From Stutzerimonas stutzeri (GTDB lineage: Bacteria > Pseudomonadota > Gammaproteobacteria > Pseudomonadales > Pseudomonadaceae), in assembly GCA_002387205.1 (NCBI GenBank), contig DGLA01000022.1, positions 210,029-271,670 on the forward strand: DNA of 61,642 bases, written 5' to 3'. Below, piece after piece: positions 24,833-33,326 of the stretch (positions are counted from its first letter, which is position 1; each line of letters starts with the position of its first letter). The position numbers and the translations under genes are program-made. Below the pieces are notes generated by a model. That model was not told the origin of the DNA, did no database searches, and saw only the letters and a list, made by a program, of their open reading frames with translations.

Positions 24833-27250
24833 TCAATGCGTTGCCGAGCGATCCTGCGGCGGCGGGATGGCGATCTCGAGCGACTCGCCCGGCCCCAGCT
24901 GGCAACTGCCTTGAGCATAGTGCAGCGGTACCGAACCCGAGTTTTCATCGGCGGCGCGAACCCACAGCGAGCCGTCAGCCAGCTGCAGATGCAGGCGTGC
25001 CTGCCGGAACACCAGTGACAGCGCTATCTGCCGCAACTGCGGCGGCGGAGAGGGGAAAATGTGCAGGCCATCAAGCTCCAGACGCACCCCGAGGTAATGG
25101 CGCTGCATCACGTCGAGCGAGCCACACATGGCGCCGAGATGGATGCCTTCCTGGGTGCCACTGTTACCCGGCGAGCCCAAGTCTGTGGCTAGGGCCTGCT
25201 GGTAATAGGTCCATGACGCCTCGCTGTCGATACCCGCCAGCGCACCGGCGCAGACGACCTTCGACAAGCTCGACTCATGGGTGATGCGGGCAAGATGGTA
25301 GGCGACGGTGTGGCGTGTGCAGGCACTGTCATGGCGGTAACCCAGACGTTCGAGGATCTGCTGCAGGGTCTGTCGGGGTAGCAGGTGATAAGCCATCAGC
25401 ACATCGGCCTGCTTGGTCAGCTGGTAGCGATCGCAGCTGTCATGCCGCGCTTCGAGCATCCAGTCCAAGCGCGGCCGGTCGCCGTGCAGCCACTCCTGCG
25501 GAGGCGCTTCCAGCTTGTCGAAACCTTCGAACTGGCTGAGCAATTGATCGTCGACGAAGGGCAGGTAAAGACCTTCGGCGATCGCTTGCCAGTGTTCCGG
25601 CTCGTCCGGCTCCAATCGCAGTCGGTGCCGTAGCGCGGCTGCATCGGGCTCGCTGAGTAACGCCAGCACCTGCCGCGCGCGGTCGAGCGTCCAGGCCGCC
25701 ATCAGATTGGTGTAAGCGTTGTTGTTCAAACCCGGCTCCGCGGCGTCCGGATAACTGTTGTGATACTCGTCCGGGCCGATCACGCCGCAGATCAGGTAGC
25801 GCTGCCGCGACGCATCGAACTGCGCCAGGCTGGCCCAGAACCGCGCCACTTCAATGACCAGCTCACCCACCGGCCCGGCCAGCAACGCCTCGTCAGTGGT
25901 GGCCAGATAGAGCTGCCAGGCGTCGTACGCCACGGCCGAACCGATATGCCGCTGCAGGCGGGTGTGGTCGGCCATCCAGCGACCGGACATCGGGTTGCAC
26001 TGCCACGGCGGCGTCTCCTCTTCGCCCGTGCGTGCGCTGCGCCAGGGGAACATGGCCCCCCGCAGCCCGGCGCGACGGGCCCGCTCGCGCGCCTTGTCGA
26101 GCCGGGCATAGCGGTAATCCAGCAGGCTTCTGGCCAGCTCTGGCCAATGGGTCGCGAGTACCGGATAGGCAAACAGCTCGTCCCAGAACACCTGGCCGTA
26201 ATAGCCTTCCATCCAACCCCGAGGCGGAAAGCCGAGGTCACGCCCAACGCTGAGTGGTGACACGGTTTGCAGCAGATGAAAGGCGTGAAAATGCAGGGTT
26301 CGCTGCAGCTCCGGGGTGTCCGAGGTGAGCGCGAGCCCCTGCCACAGCCTTTGCCAGGCTTCGGTGCTGGCCCGCTCCAACTGCGCACAGTCGGCGGATG
26401 GCAACTGTCGCAGCGCCTCGACACGGGCGTCCTCGTCAGTCATCGGTCGTTCTTCGTCGACCAGTACCACTGCGCGCTTTTCGATGCTCAGCCGACCACT
26501 GTCCGGCACCCAGCATTCGGCCTGCTGGATCAGCCGATGATCATCGAGGGTGGTGCACCATTGCAGGGGTTGTTCTGGCGTCCTGATCTCTGTCGCAATC
26601 GCCAGTCGACGCCGATGGTCGTGCAGCCGCGCACTGATAGCGGCCGTGCCACTCTCGGCATGGTCGAAGGCGATCTGCTGCAATCGCCGTCCTTCATAGG
26701 CACGGTTGCGGCTTACGGCTGCGTTGCGGACGCCACCGTCTAGCACCGTACGCAGATGCACCCGGTGCCCGGGCGGCAGCTGCAATTCCCAGCGCAACAC
26801 GGCGAGATTGGGCGTCGCCATGCTGACCAGGCGGCGCTCCAGCAACCTCACCCTATGCTCTGCCAAGTCGAATTCGAGTTGCCGTTCGAGCACGCCGTTG
26901 TCCAGGCTCAGCGTCTGCCGATAGCGCTGCAGGTCGGCTCTATCGAGGCTGAACCAATCGCCATCATCTAACGCAAAGCTGAGACCGAAGGGGTCCGGCA
27001 AGTTGACCAGGGCCGCCATCTGCACTGAGTCACCATTGACCTCGCGCGGCGCCTCGTCATACCAGCCGGCGCGGTAGAAACCCGCGTAGTGCTCGCTGTC
27101 ATCCACATGCGGCTGAACCGAGGCTTCCGGCGCACTGGCCCGCCACGACAAGACACCGTTGCCCAGCGCGAGCAGGGCTTCGCGACGGCGCTCATCGCCG
27201 CGGTCGTAATGCTCGAAAACGATCTGGCACCGCGTGTTCGGCTCAGCCAT
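24833..27250 (-). CDS. Glycoside hydrolase family 65 disaccharide phosphorylase
   Basis: An 805-residue cytoplasmic GH65 enzyme, close to the usual 750-800. The N-terminal beta-sandwich domain (about 1-260) is followed by the (alpha/alpha)6 catalytic barrel. The catalytic acid is the Glu of VIGPDEYHNS (about residue 495), preceded by GWMEGYYGQVFWDELF. The C-terminal part has the phosphate-loop region (GNSGTQEGIHLG). GH65 enzymes phosphorolyse alpha-linked glucosides (trehalose, maltose, kojibiose, nigerose or glucosylglycerol) to beta-glucose 1-phosphate; the exact substrate is not readable. The start is ATG 27250, overlapping the kinase gene by eight bases; the preceding TTG is less likely. 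Confidence 0.88.
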   Translation of the reverse strand: MAEPNTRCQIVFEHYDRGDERRREALLALGNGVLSWRASAPEASVQPHVDDSEHYAGFYRAGWYDEAPREVNGDSVQMAALVNLPDPFGLSFALDDGDWFSLDRADLQRYRQTLSLDNGVLERQLEFDLAEHRVRLLERRLVSMATPNLAVLRWELQLPPGHRVHLRTVLDGGVRNAAVSRNRAYEGRRLQQIAFDHAESGTAAISARLHDHRRRLAIATEIRTPEQPLQWCTTLDDHRLIQQAECWVPDSGRLSIEKRAVVLVDEERPMTDEDARVEALRQLPSADCAQLERASTEAWQRLWQGLALTSDTPELQRTLHFHAFHLLQTVSPLSVGRDLGFPPRGWMEGYYGQVFWDELFAYPVLATHWPELARSLLDYRYARLDKARERARRAGLRGAMFPWRSARTGEEETPPWQCNPMSGRWMADHTRLQRHIGSAVAYDAWQLYLATTDEALLAGPVGELVIEVARFWASLAQFDASRQRYLICGVIGPDEYHNSYPDAAEPGLNNNAYTNLMAAWTLDRARQVLALLSEPDAAALRHRLRLEPDEPEHWQAIAEGLYLPFVDDQLLSQFEGFDKLEAPPQEWLHGDRPRLDWMLEARHDSCDRYQLTKQADVLMAYHLLPRQTLQQILERLGYRHDSACTRHTVAYHLARITHESSLSKVVCAGALAGIDSEASWTYYQQALATDLGSPGNSGTQEGIHLGAMCGSLDVMQRHYLGVRLELDGLHIFPSPPPQLRQIALSLVFRQARLHLQLADGSLWVRAADENSGSVPLHYAQGSCQLGPGESLEIAIPPPQDRSATH

Positions 27251-28202
27251 CAAGCGTCCTCGCCTTGTCGAGCAGTTCCTGCGCCAGCTCGATCACCTGT
27301 TGCCGATCGGCATACGCAGGCTGCGAGCCATAACCCGTGACGGCAAGGTTCGCCGCGGCCACGCCCCAGGCGGCGGCCTGCCGTGGCTCAAGGCCTTCGA
27401 GCAGGGCCACGGCGAACACGCCGGTAAAGGCATCGCCAGCGCCGGTGGTATCGACCGGTTCCACGTCGCCCGGCGGGATGTGCAGGGTCTGGTCAACCGT
27501 CGCCAGCACGCAGCCGCCATCGCCGCGCTTGATGCACACCACGGCGGGCCCGTCGCGTTGCAGTTGACGCGCGGCTTTCGCGAGCTGGTCCAGGGTGTCG
27601 AGCGAATGGCCGACCAGCCCTTCGGCTTCCGAGACGTTTGGTGTGATCGCATGCAGCCTGGGCAATAGCGCCCGCTCCACCCGGTCGGGAAAGGACGGGT
27701 CGAGCACCGCCTGGATGCCGTTTCGAGTGGCCGCCTCCAGCGCCCGACGTACCACCGGCGCCGGCACTTCATAGTCGAGCACGAGGCAGGCGGGGGTTTC
27801 GCAGCCATCGATCACGGCAACCATGGCGTCAATGGCCGCTTCGTCCCAGCGGTCGTTGGCATTGGTCGCCAGGACGATGTTCTTCTTTCCATCCGGCGGC
27901 ACCATGATCACCGACACGCCAGTGGACTGGCCGGCGGCGCGCCCGACGTTATCGACCTCGACGCCAGCCTGACGTAGCGGGTCGAGTGCCTGTTCGGCCA
28001 GCCCGTCATCGCCGACGCGGCCAAGCAGCAGGCTGCGGTGACCGAAACGGGCGCCGAGGTACGCCGTGTTGCTCGCTTTGCCGCCGGACAAGCGGCACAG
28101 ATCATGGGCCAGCTGGGTTTCGCGGCTGCCAGCGGGTTCGTCGACCCGCACCTGGAAGTCGGCATTGATGCTGCCAAGCGACAGCAGGGTGAGGCGTTGC
28201 AT
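27243..28202 (-). CDS. PfkB/ribokinase-family carbohydrate kinase
   Basis: A 319-residue sugar kinase. The first PfkB signature lies in RLSGGKASNTAYLGARFG (about residues 36-53), and the second, with the catalytic aspartate, in VEPVDTTGAGDAFTGVF (about 254-270). It is the first gene of a two-gene unit with the GH65 phosphorylase and ends inside it. The pairing suggests it phosphorylates the acceptor sugar or alcohol that the phosphorylase releases, but other PfkB substrates are possible. There is no beta-phosphoglucomutase nearby. Confidence 0.86.
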   Translation of the reverse strand: MQRLTLLSLGSINADFQVRVDEPAGSRETQLAHDLCRLSGGKASNTAYLGARFGHRSLLLGRVGDDGLAEQALDPLRQAGVEVDNVGRAAGQSTGVSVIMVPPDGKKNIVLATNANDRWDEAAIDAMVAVIDGCETPACLVLDYEVPAPVVRRALEAATRNGIQAVLDPSFPDRVERALLPRLHAITPNVSEAEGLVGHSLDTLDQLAKAARQLQRDGPAVVCIKRGDGGCVLATVDQTLHIPPGDVEPVDTTGAGDAFTGVFAVALLEGLEPRQAAAWGVAAANLAVTGYGSQPAYADRQQVIELAQELLDKARTLDG

Positions 28203-28383
28203 GGACGTGCTCCAGCGGCTCAGGCTCGTCCTTCAACGGACCTGAACCGCCGGCGAGGGTTCGCCGCTCTGCTGCGTGCGGGCAGGTTCTGGTCGCCGCC
28301 GTTGGCCTGTCCTGAACGGGCGAGACGACCGTTCTTGACTGCTGGCGGAACCCTTTCATGAAGCCATCGCTCGAATCTGCAGC

Positions 28384-28429
28384 GTCGGTGCCGCACCGAC
28401 AACAGCGAACCGCCGCCCGCGCGGGCGGC
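28384..28429. promoter_or_regulatory. Two strong inverted repeats in the cstA upstream region
   Basis: The 295-base gap between the kinase and the cstA-like gene holds no gene. GTCGGTG-CCG-CACCGAC at 28384-28400 is a 7-bp stem with a 3-base loop. GCCGCCCGCGCGGGCGGC at 28412-28429 is a perfect 18-bp palindrome. Neither is followed by a U-tract, so operator or leader structure is more likely than terminator. Confidence 0.4.
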
Positions 28430-28497
28430 ATGGATCACTGGGCAGTAGCCCAAGCCTGCGTGATGCCTGGATCGGGCACGCGTGCGAGGAGCCTTCG

Positions 28498-30180
28498 ATG
28501 AGTGCGATTGCGTTGATGATTGTGGGGCTGGCGGCCATGTCGCTGGGGTATGTGTTCTACTCGAAGTTCATCGCCGAGAAGATCTACCGCCTCGATCCCA
28601 ACTACCGCACCCCGGCCCACACCATGCGCGATGGCGTGGATTACGTGCCGACCAACAAATTCGTGCTCTGGGGACACCACTTCACGTCCGTTGCCGGCGC
28701 GGCACCCATCGTAGGCCCAGCCATCGCGGTGATCTGGGGCTGGGTACCAGCGTTCATGTGGGTGGTGCTGGGCACCATCTTCTTTGCCGGCATCCATGAC
28801 TTCGGCGCGCTCTGGGCCAGTGCGCGCAACAGGGGGCAGTCGGTCGGCATGCTCAGCGGCCGGCTGATCGGCTCGCGCGGGCGCAGCCTGTTTCTGGTGG
28901 TGATCTTCCTCGTCCTGCTGATGGTCAACGGCGCCTTTGCCGCGGTGATCTCCAACCTGCTGGTGTCGACACCCACCTCGGTGATCCCGGTGTGGGGCGC
29001 GATCGTCGTCGCGCTGGTGATCGGCCAGCTGATCTACCGCTATAACGTCAAGCTGCTCTGGCCGTCGCTGGGCGGCGTGATCGTGCTTTACCTGCTGATT
29101 CTGCTCGGCAGCCAATACCCGGTGACCTTGCCAGATACGGTGCTGGGCCTGAGCGCCAAGTCGTTCTGGATCCTGCTGCTGTTCGCCTACGCCGCCATCG
29201 CGTCGCTGCTGCCGGTGTGGGTGCTGCTGCAGCCGCGTGACTACATCAATGGCCTGCAGTTGTTCGTCGGCCTCGGCCTGCTCTATCTCGCCGTGTTGTT
29301 CGGCGCACCGGAGCTGGTCGCGCCCGCCTATAACGCTGACCTGCCGCCAGGCAGCCCAAGCATCGTACCGCTGCTGTTCGTGACCATCGCCTGCGGTGCG
29401 ATTTCCGGGTTTCACGGGCTGGTCGCCTCGGGCACCACGTCGAAGCAGCTGGACAAGGAGACCGATGCCCGTTTCGTCGGCTATTTCGGCGCGGTGGGTG
29501 AAGGCATGCTCTCGCTGGCGGCGATCATCTGCTGCACCGCTGGCTTCGCCACGCTGCTCGACTGGCAACAGGTGTACACGGCGTTCGGTCAGGGCGGCGT
29601 GAATGCCTTCGTCCAGGGCGGCGGCACCCTGCTCGCCAACGGCCTGGGCCTGCCGGCGGACCTCGGCGCTACCATTCTTGCCGTCATGGCGATCCTCTTC
29701 GCCGGCACTACCATGGACACCGGCCTGCGCCTGCAACGCTTCGTGATCCAGGAGGCCGGCGAGCTGGCGGGCATGAAGGTCAACACGGTGGTCGGCACCC
29801 TCATCGCCGTCGGCGTCTGCATGGCGCTGGCCTTCGGTGCCGGCTCCGAGGGTAGCGGCGGGATGGCGATCTGGCCGCTGTTCGGCACCACCAACCAGCT
29901 GCTGGCGGGGCTGACGTTGTCGATCATCACCGTGCTGCTGATCAAGCAGGGCCGACCCGCGATGTATACGCTGGTGCCATTGGTGTTCCTGCTGGCGATG
30001 TCGATCTACGCGCTGCTGGTGCAGATGGGCCAGTTCTATCGCGCCGAAAACTGGTTGCTGCTGGGCATGGACGTGGTGATCCTCATCGCCGCGCTGTGGG
30101 TCACCCTCGAAGCGATTATCGCCATGCGCAAGGGTCGCGACCCGGCGGCCGACCTGACCACGGACGAGCCGCTACCATGA
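28498..30180 (+). CDS. CstA-family carbon starvation/pyruvate transporter
   Basis: A 560-residue inner-membrane transporter of the CstA superfamily, about 14-16 helices. Marks include the N-terminal YVFYSKFIAEKIYRLDPNYR, then TPAHTMRDGVDYVPTN, HHFTSVAGAAPIVGPAIAV and the FGTTNQLLAG motif. E. coli CstA and BtsT (pyruvate or peptide uptake) are about 700 residues, so this is the short branch. GAGGAG precedes the ATG. It overlaps the next two genes (ATGA-type junctions), forming a tight three-gene operon with a cory-CC-star-type protein and an ArsA-like ATPase. The substrate is unproven. Confidence 0.88.
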   Translation: MSAIALMIVGLAAMSLGYVFYSKFIAEKIYRLDPNYRTPAHTMRDGVDYVPTNKFVLWGHHFTSVAGAAPIVGPAIAVIWGWVPAFMWVVLGTIFFAGIHDFGALWASARNRGQSVGMLSGRLIGSRGRSLFLVVIFLVLLMVNGAFAAVISNLLVSTPTSVIPVWGAIVVALVIGQLIYRYNVKLLWPSLGGVIVLYLLILLGSQYPVTLPDTVLGLSAKSFWILLLFAYAAIASLLPVWVLLQPRDYINGLQLFVGLGLLYLAVLFGAPELVAPAYNADLPPGSPSIVPLLFVTIACGAISGFHGLVASGTTSKQLDKETDARFVGYFGAVGEGMLSLAAIICCTAGFATLLDWQQVYTAFGQGGVNAFVQGGGTLLANGLGLPADLGATILAVMAILFAGTTMDTGLRLQRFVIQEAGELAGMKVNTVVGTLIAVGVCMALAFGAGSEGSGGMAIWPLFGTTNQLLAGLTLSIITVLLIKQGRPAMYTLVPLVFLLAMSIYALLVQMGQFYRAENWLLLGMDVVILIAALWVTLEAIIAMRKGRDPAADLTTDEPLP

Positions 30181-30440
30181 CAGGGCAACCGTTCCTGGAG
30201 CGCCTGTCGGACGGGCTGAAGGAATTTTACGTCGCGCCCTACCGGCGTACCTTCGCCCGCGCCCGGCGCGACGAGGACGACCTGTTCATGCTGCTGGTGT
30301 TCTCCGAAGCACTGGGCGTGCCCAACCCGGCCGCCTGGTACACCCTGGAACTGATGCCGGAGCTCTACGAACGTTTTCACGACTGGCACTTGCGCATGGG
30401 CATGGAGCACTCACCGCTGGACCACATCGGATGCTGCTAG
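30177..30440 (+). CDS. Small cory-CC-star family protein ending in Cys-Cys
   Basis: An 87-residue soluble protein, with FYVAPYRRTFARARRDEDDLF, then MLLVFSEALGVPNPAAWYTLELMP, and a C-terminus that ends exactly in IGCC. Small proteins with a terminal Cys-Cys (cory-CC-star family) are known next to CstA-type transporters and ArsA-type ATPases in several bacteria; function is unestablished. The ATG overlaps the transporter stop, and its own end overlaps the ATPase start by 10 bases, so the three are made in step. A role as regulatory or metal/redox subunit is my inference. Confidence 0.72.
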   Translation: MTGQPFLERLSDGLKEFYVAPYRRTFARARRDEDDLFMLLVFSEALGVPNPAAWYTLELMPELYERFHDWHLRMGMEHSPLDHIGCC

Positions 30441-31435
30441 CGCTGGCCGCCCAGCGGAGGGTGCTGTTCATAGGCGGCAAGGGCGGCGTCGGCAAGACCA
30501 CCGTCGCGGCCGCCACTGCCTTGCAGCAGGCGCGCGCCGGGCGCCGCGTGCTCTTGGTGTCCACCGATCCGGCGCATAACCTCGGGCACCTCTGGGATCG
30601 CTCGATCGGCTCGAACATCGTGCGCCTGGCGGCCGGGCTCGACGGGCTGGAACTCGACCCCGACGAAACCGTTCGCCAACACCTCGATGAAGTCGGCAGC
30701 GCCCTGCGCCGGCTGATGCCGCCCCATCTCGCCGGCGAGGTCGACAAGCACATGGCGCTATCGCGCGACGCACCCGGTATGCACGAAGCAGCGTTACTCG
30801 AACGCATCGCGGATACCGTCATTCAGGGTCTGGCCGAGTACGATCTGCTGGTCTTCGACACCGCGCCGTCCGGCCATACCTCGCGTCTGATGGCATTACC
30901 GGAAATGATGACGGCCTGGACCGAAGGCCTGCTGCAGCGACAGGAACGCAGCAAGCGCTTCGGCGACGTGCTGCGCAATTTCGGCAAGGACGACAGCGGT
31001 CTCGGCGAAAGCGTGCTTGGCCAGGAACAGGGTGACGGCGAGGACCGCCAGCAGCGTGTACGCCAGTTGCTCTACCGCCGCCGCGAACGCTTCGGTCAGC
31101 TGCGTGACCTGATCCAGGATCGCCAGCGCTGCGCCTTTGTCATCGTGCTTGCCGCCGAGCGACTGCCGGTACTCGAGACCATCGAGCTACAGGCCCAGCT
31201 GCAGCGCAGCGGTATCGACGTGGCCGGATTGGTGGTGAACAAACGCTCCCCGGCCGACGCCGGTCCCTTCCTTGCCGAACGCCATGCAGGGGAACAGCGA
31301 CATCTGGACACGCTGCGCCAATCGCTCCCCGACCTGCCCCTGCAAGAGCTGCCGCTACTGGCCGAAGACGTGGTCGGCGAAGCGGCGCTCGATGCGTTCG
31401 GGCAGCGGCTCGCTGTCCAGACAAAAACCCCGTAA
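30431..31435 (+). CDS. ArsA/GET3-type ATPase
   Basis: A 334-residue P-loop ATPase of the ArsA/TRC40 family. The deviant Walker A is GGKGGVGKTT at residues 15-24 with the extra signature lysine, switch I is STDPAHNLG, and switch II is FDTAPSGHTSRLMALPE. It has one nucleotide-binding domain, so it must act as a homodimer. There is no arsB/arsR around, so arsenite transport is unlikely. It is translated in overlap with the Cys-Cys protein and the transporter, pointing to a role in assembling or energising that transporter. This use is inferred. Confidence 0.87.
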   Translation: MLLALAAQRRVLFIGGKGGVGKTTVAAATALQQARAGRRVLLVSTDPAHNLGHLWDRSIGSNIVRLAAGLDGLELDPDETVRQHLDEVGSALRRLMPPHLAGEVDKHMALSRDAPGMHEAALLERIADTVIQGLAEYDLLVFDTAPSGHTSRLMALPEMMTAWTEGLLQRQERSKRFGDVLRNFGKDDSGLGESVLGQEQGDGEDRQQRVRQLLYRRRERFGQLRDLIQDRQRCAFVIVLAAERLPVLETIELQAQLQRSGIDVAGLVVNKRSPADAGPFLAERHAGEQRHLDTLRQSLPDLPLQELPLLAEDVVGEAALDAFGQRLAVQTKTP

Positions 31436-31500
31436 CAGTCTTTATGACTCTATCCGACGAGGCTGTAGATAATCCTCGGGACAACTTCCGGAAGCTGAGC

Positions 31501-31944
31501 ATGACCGCCTACCTGCGCGCCCTCCCGGTTTTTCTGCTGGCTGTGGCCTTTGCCACGGTCCTCGGCTCGATCATTCAAACCCAGATCAACCTGGCTGCAA
31601 TTCAGAGCCTGGGCGCACCGGTCAGTTTGTCGGTGCGGCTGAACGCTACTGTTCGTGACCTGCTGGGCTTCACCCCGGCGTATGCCGGAATCATGGCCGT
31701 CACGCTTCTGTTCGCAATGCCCCTTGCCGCGCTCGCGTCCCGCTTTCTATCCACCTGGCGACTGCCGCTGTACTTCTTGGCCGGGGGCCTTGGCCTGCTG
31801 GCTGCATTCCAGATCGCTGACGCGGTCGCGCCGATGCCGACACTGATCGCCGCCACCCGCAGCGCCGAAGGTACCGCTGCGATGATGCTCAGCGGTGCAT
31901 TCGGCGGCCTTCTGTTCGCTACGCTTAGGAGGCCACGCCAGTGA
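31501..31944 (+). CDS. Small four-helix membrane protein
   Basis: A 147-residue membrane protein that I do not recognise. Four hydrophobic helices (residues about 6-26, 57-80, 87-105 and 120-142) dominate. The start at ATG 31501 has GGAAG upstream; codons from 31444 have no ribosome site. Its stop overlaps the GTG start of the sugar dehydrogenase gene, so the two are probably co-translated and the protein may anchor or partner that periplasmic enzyme. Confidence 0.6.
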   Translation: MTAYLRALPVFLLAVAFATVLGSIIQTQINLAAIQSLGAPVSLSVRLNATVRDLLGFTPAYAGIMAVTLLFAMPLAALASRFLSTWRLPLYFLAGGLGLLAAFQIADAVAPMPTLIAATRSAEGTAAMMLSGAFGGLLFATLRRPRQ

Positions 31945-33077
31945 GAGCGCTCAGGCTGATGCTTCAGAAACCACTCATCGCAGCCCTGCTGACCTTCGCT
32001 CTGGCTATCCCCGTAAGCGCGCGCTCGGAATACCGGATCGAAACGCTCACCGAAGAACTGCAGTACCCCTGGGCGCTGGCATTTCTGCCTGACGGTCGCA
32101 TGCTGGTGACCGAGCGCGTCGGCAGGCTGCGCATGATTGAGGCCGATGGGGAGCTTCGGGACGAACCTATCGAGGGTGTACCCATGGGCTATCAGAACAC
32201 TCAGGCTGGCTTGATGCACGTCGCGCTGGACCCCGACTTCAGCAGGTCGCCATGGGTGTACCTGACCCTGGCCTACGGCACGGACGATGCGAACAACACG
32301 CGGCTGATCCGCGGGCGACTCGTCGATGATCGTCTGGAAGACGTGGAGACGCTGTTCGACGCCCATCCCGCCAAGGCTGGCGGTTCCCATTACGGCGGCC
32401 GCATCGCGTTTCTGCCTGACAAGACGCTGGTCCTGACGCTGGGCGACGGCTTCGATTATCGGGAACAGGCGCAGAGCCTGGATAACCATCTAGGCACTCT
32501 GGTCCGCCTGACACGCGAAGGCAAAGCGCCCGAGGACAATCCCTTTCATGGCCGCACCGGCATGGCCAATGAGATCTACAGCTATGGTCACCGCAACGTC
32601 CAGGGCATCGCTTACGACAAGAAGAACGACCGGCTGCTGATCAACGAGCACGGCCCGAAGGGCGGTGACGAAATCAACCTGATCGTGGCCGGGGCCAACT
32701 ACGGCTGGCCCCTGGCGACATTCGGCCTCGATTACACCGGGGCGCAGGTCAGCCCTTTTCAGAGCCAGCCGGATACCGTCGCTCCGTTGCTGCACTGGAC
32801 ACCCTCCATCGCGCCCAGCGCATTGGCGATCTACGACGGCACCCTGTTTCCAGATTGGCAGGGCGACCTGTTCAACGCAGCGCTGGCCGCCAAGGAGGTC
32901 CGCCGGGTCCGCTTGATCGACGGCAAGCTCGCCGAACAGGAAACGCTGTTTGGCGAACTCAACGAGCGGATACGGGATGTCCAGGCCGGGCCAGACGGCG
33001 CGATTTATCTACTCACCGATGGCCCTGAGGGCCGCCTCCTGAAGGTGACGCCGGCAGTTGCTGCTGATCAGGACTGA
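31941..33077 (+). CDS. PQQ-type aldose sugar dehydrogenase (periplasmic)
   Basis: A 378-residue soluble six-bladed beta-propeller oxidoreductase of the YliI/Asd (GSDH) family. The N-terminus has a signal peptide (ALLTFALAIPVSARS). Marks: YPWALAFLPDGRMLVTERVG, GLMHVALDPDFS, GGRIAFLPDKTLVLTLGDG, GHRNVQGIAYD, NEHGPKGGDEINLI and GANYGWPLATFG, where the His, Arg and Asn residues line the PQQ and Ca2+ sites. It oxidises aldoses in the periplasm, substrate unknown. GTG start with GGAGG ahead, overlapping the upstream membrane gene. PQQ synthesis genes are not in the window. Confidence 0.87.
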   Translation: MRALRLMLQKPLIAALLTFALAIPVSARSEYRIETLTEELQYPWALAFLPDGRMLVTERVGRLRMIEADGELRDEPIEGVPMGYQNTQAGLMHVALDPDFSRSPWVYLTLAYGTDDANNTRLIRGRLVDDRLEDVETLFDAHPAKAGGSHYGGRIAFLPDKTLVLTLGDGFDYREQAQSLDNHLGTLVRLTREGKAPEDNPFHGRTGMANEIYSYGHRNVQGIAYDKKNDRLLINEHGPKGGDEINLIVAGANYGWPLATFGLDYTGAQVSPFQSQPDTVAPLLHWTPSIAPSALAIYDGTLFPDWQGDLFNAALAAKEVRRVRLIDGKLAEQETLFGELNERIRDVQAGPDGAIYLLTDGPEGRLLKVTPAVAADQD

Positions 33078-33326
33078 GTCCAGCAAACCGCTGGCCCGCA
33101 GTTGCTGCTCGACTTCCGTGCAGAGCGTCGTCCTGCGCCCCTTCCAAGTGCGCAAAATCTCCGTATAGTGCGCCGTCGCCTTCCGTATGAGCCGCCCCGC
33201 CAGGGTCCGGCGCTGTATGGCGATCAGGGCATGATCATTGCCTGAACAATCTCGCAGCCCACCACCCCGGCGCTGCGTTTGCCGAATGCCCTACCCGGGT
33301 TACCGGCCTGATGCTGGAGATACACA

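Noticed and set aside
30431..31435. Possible arsenic-resistance operon because of the ArsA-type ATPase
   Set aside because: No arsB, arsC, arsR or arsD; single-domain ATPase translationally tied to a CstA-family transporter and a Cys-Cys protein.
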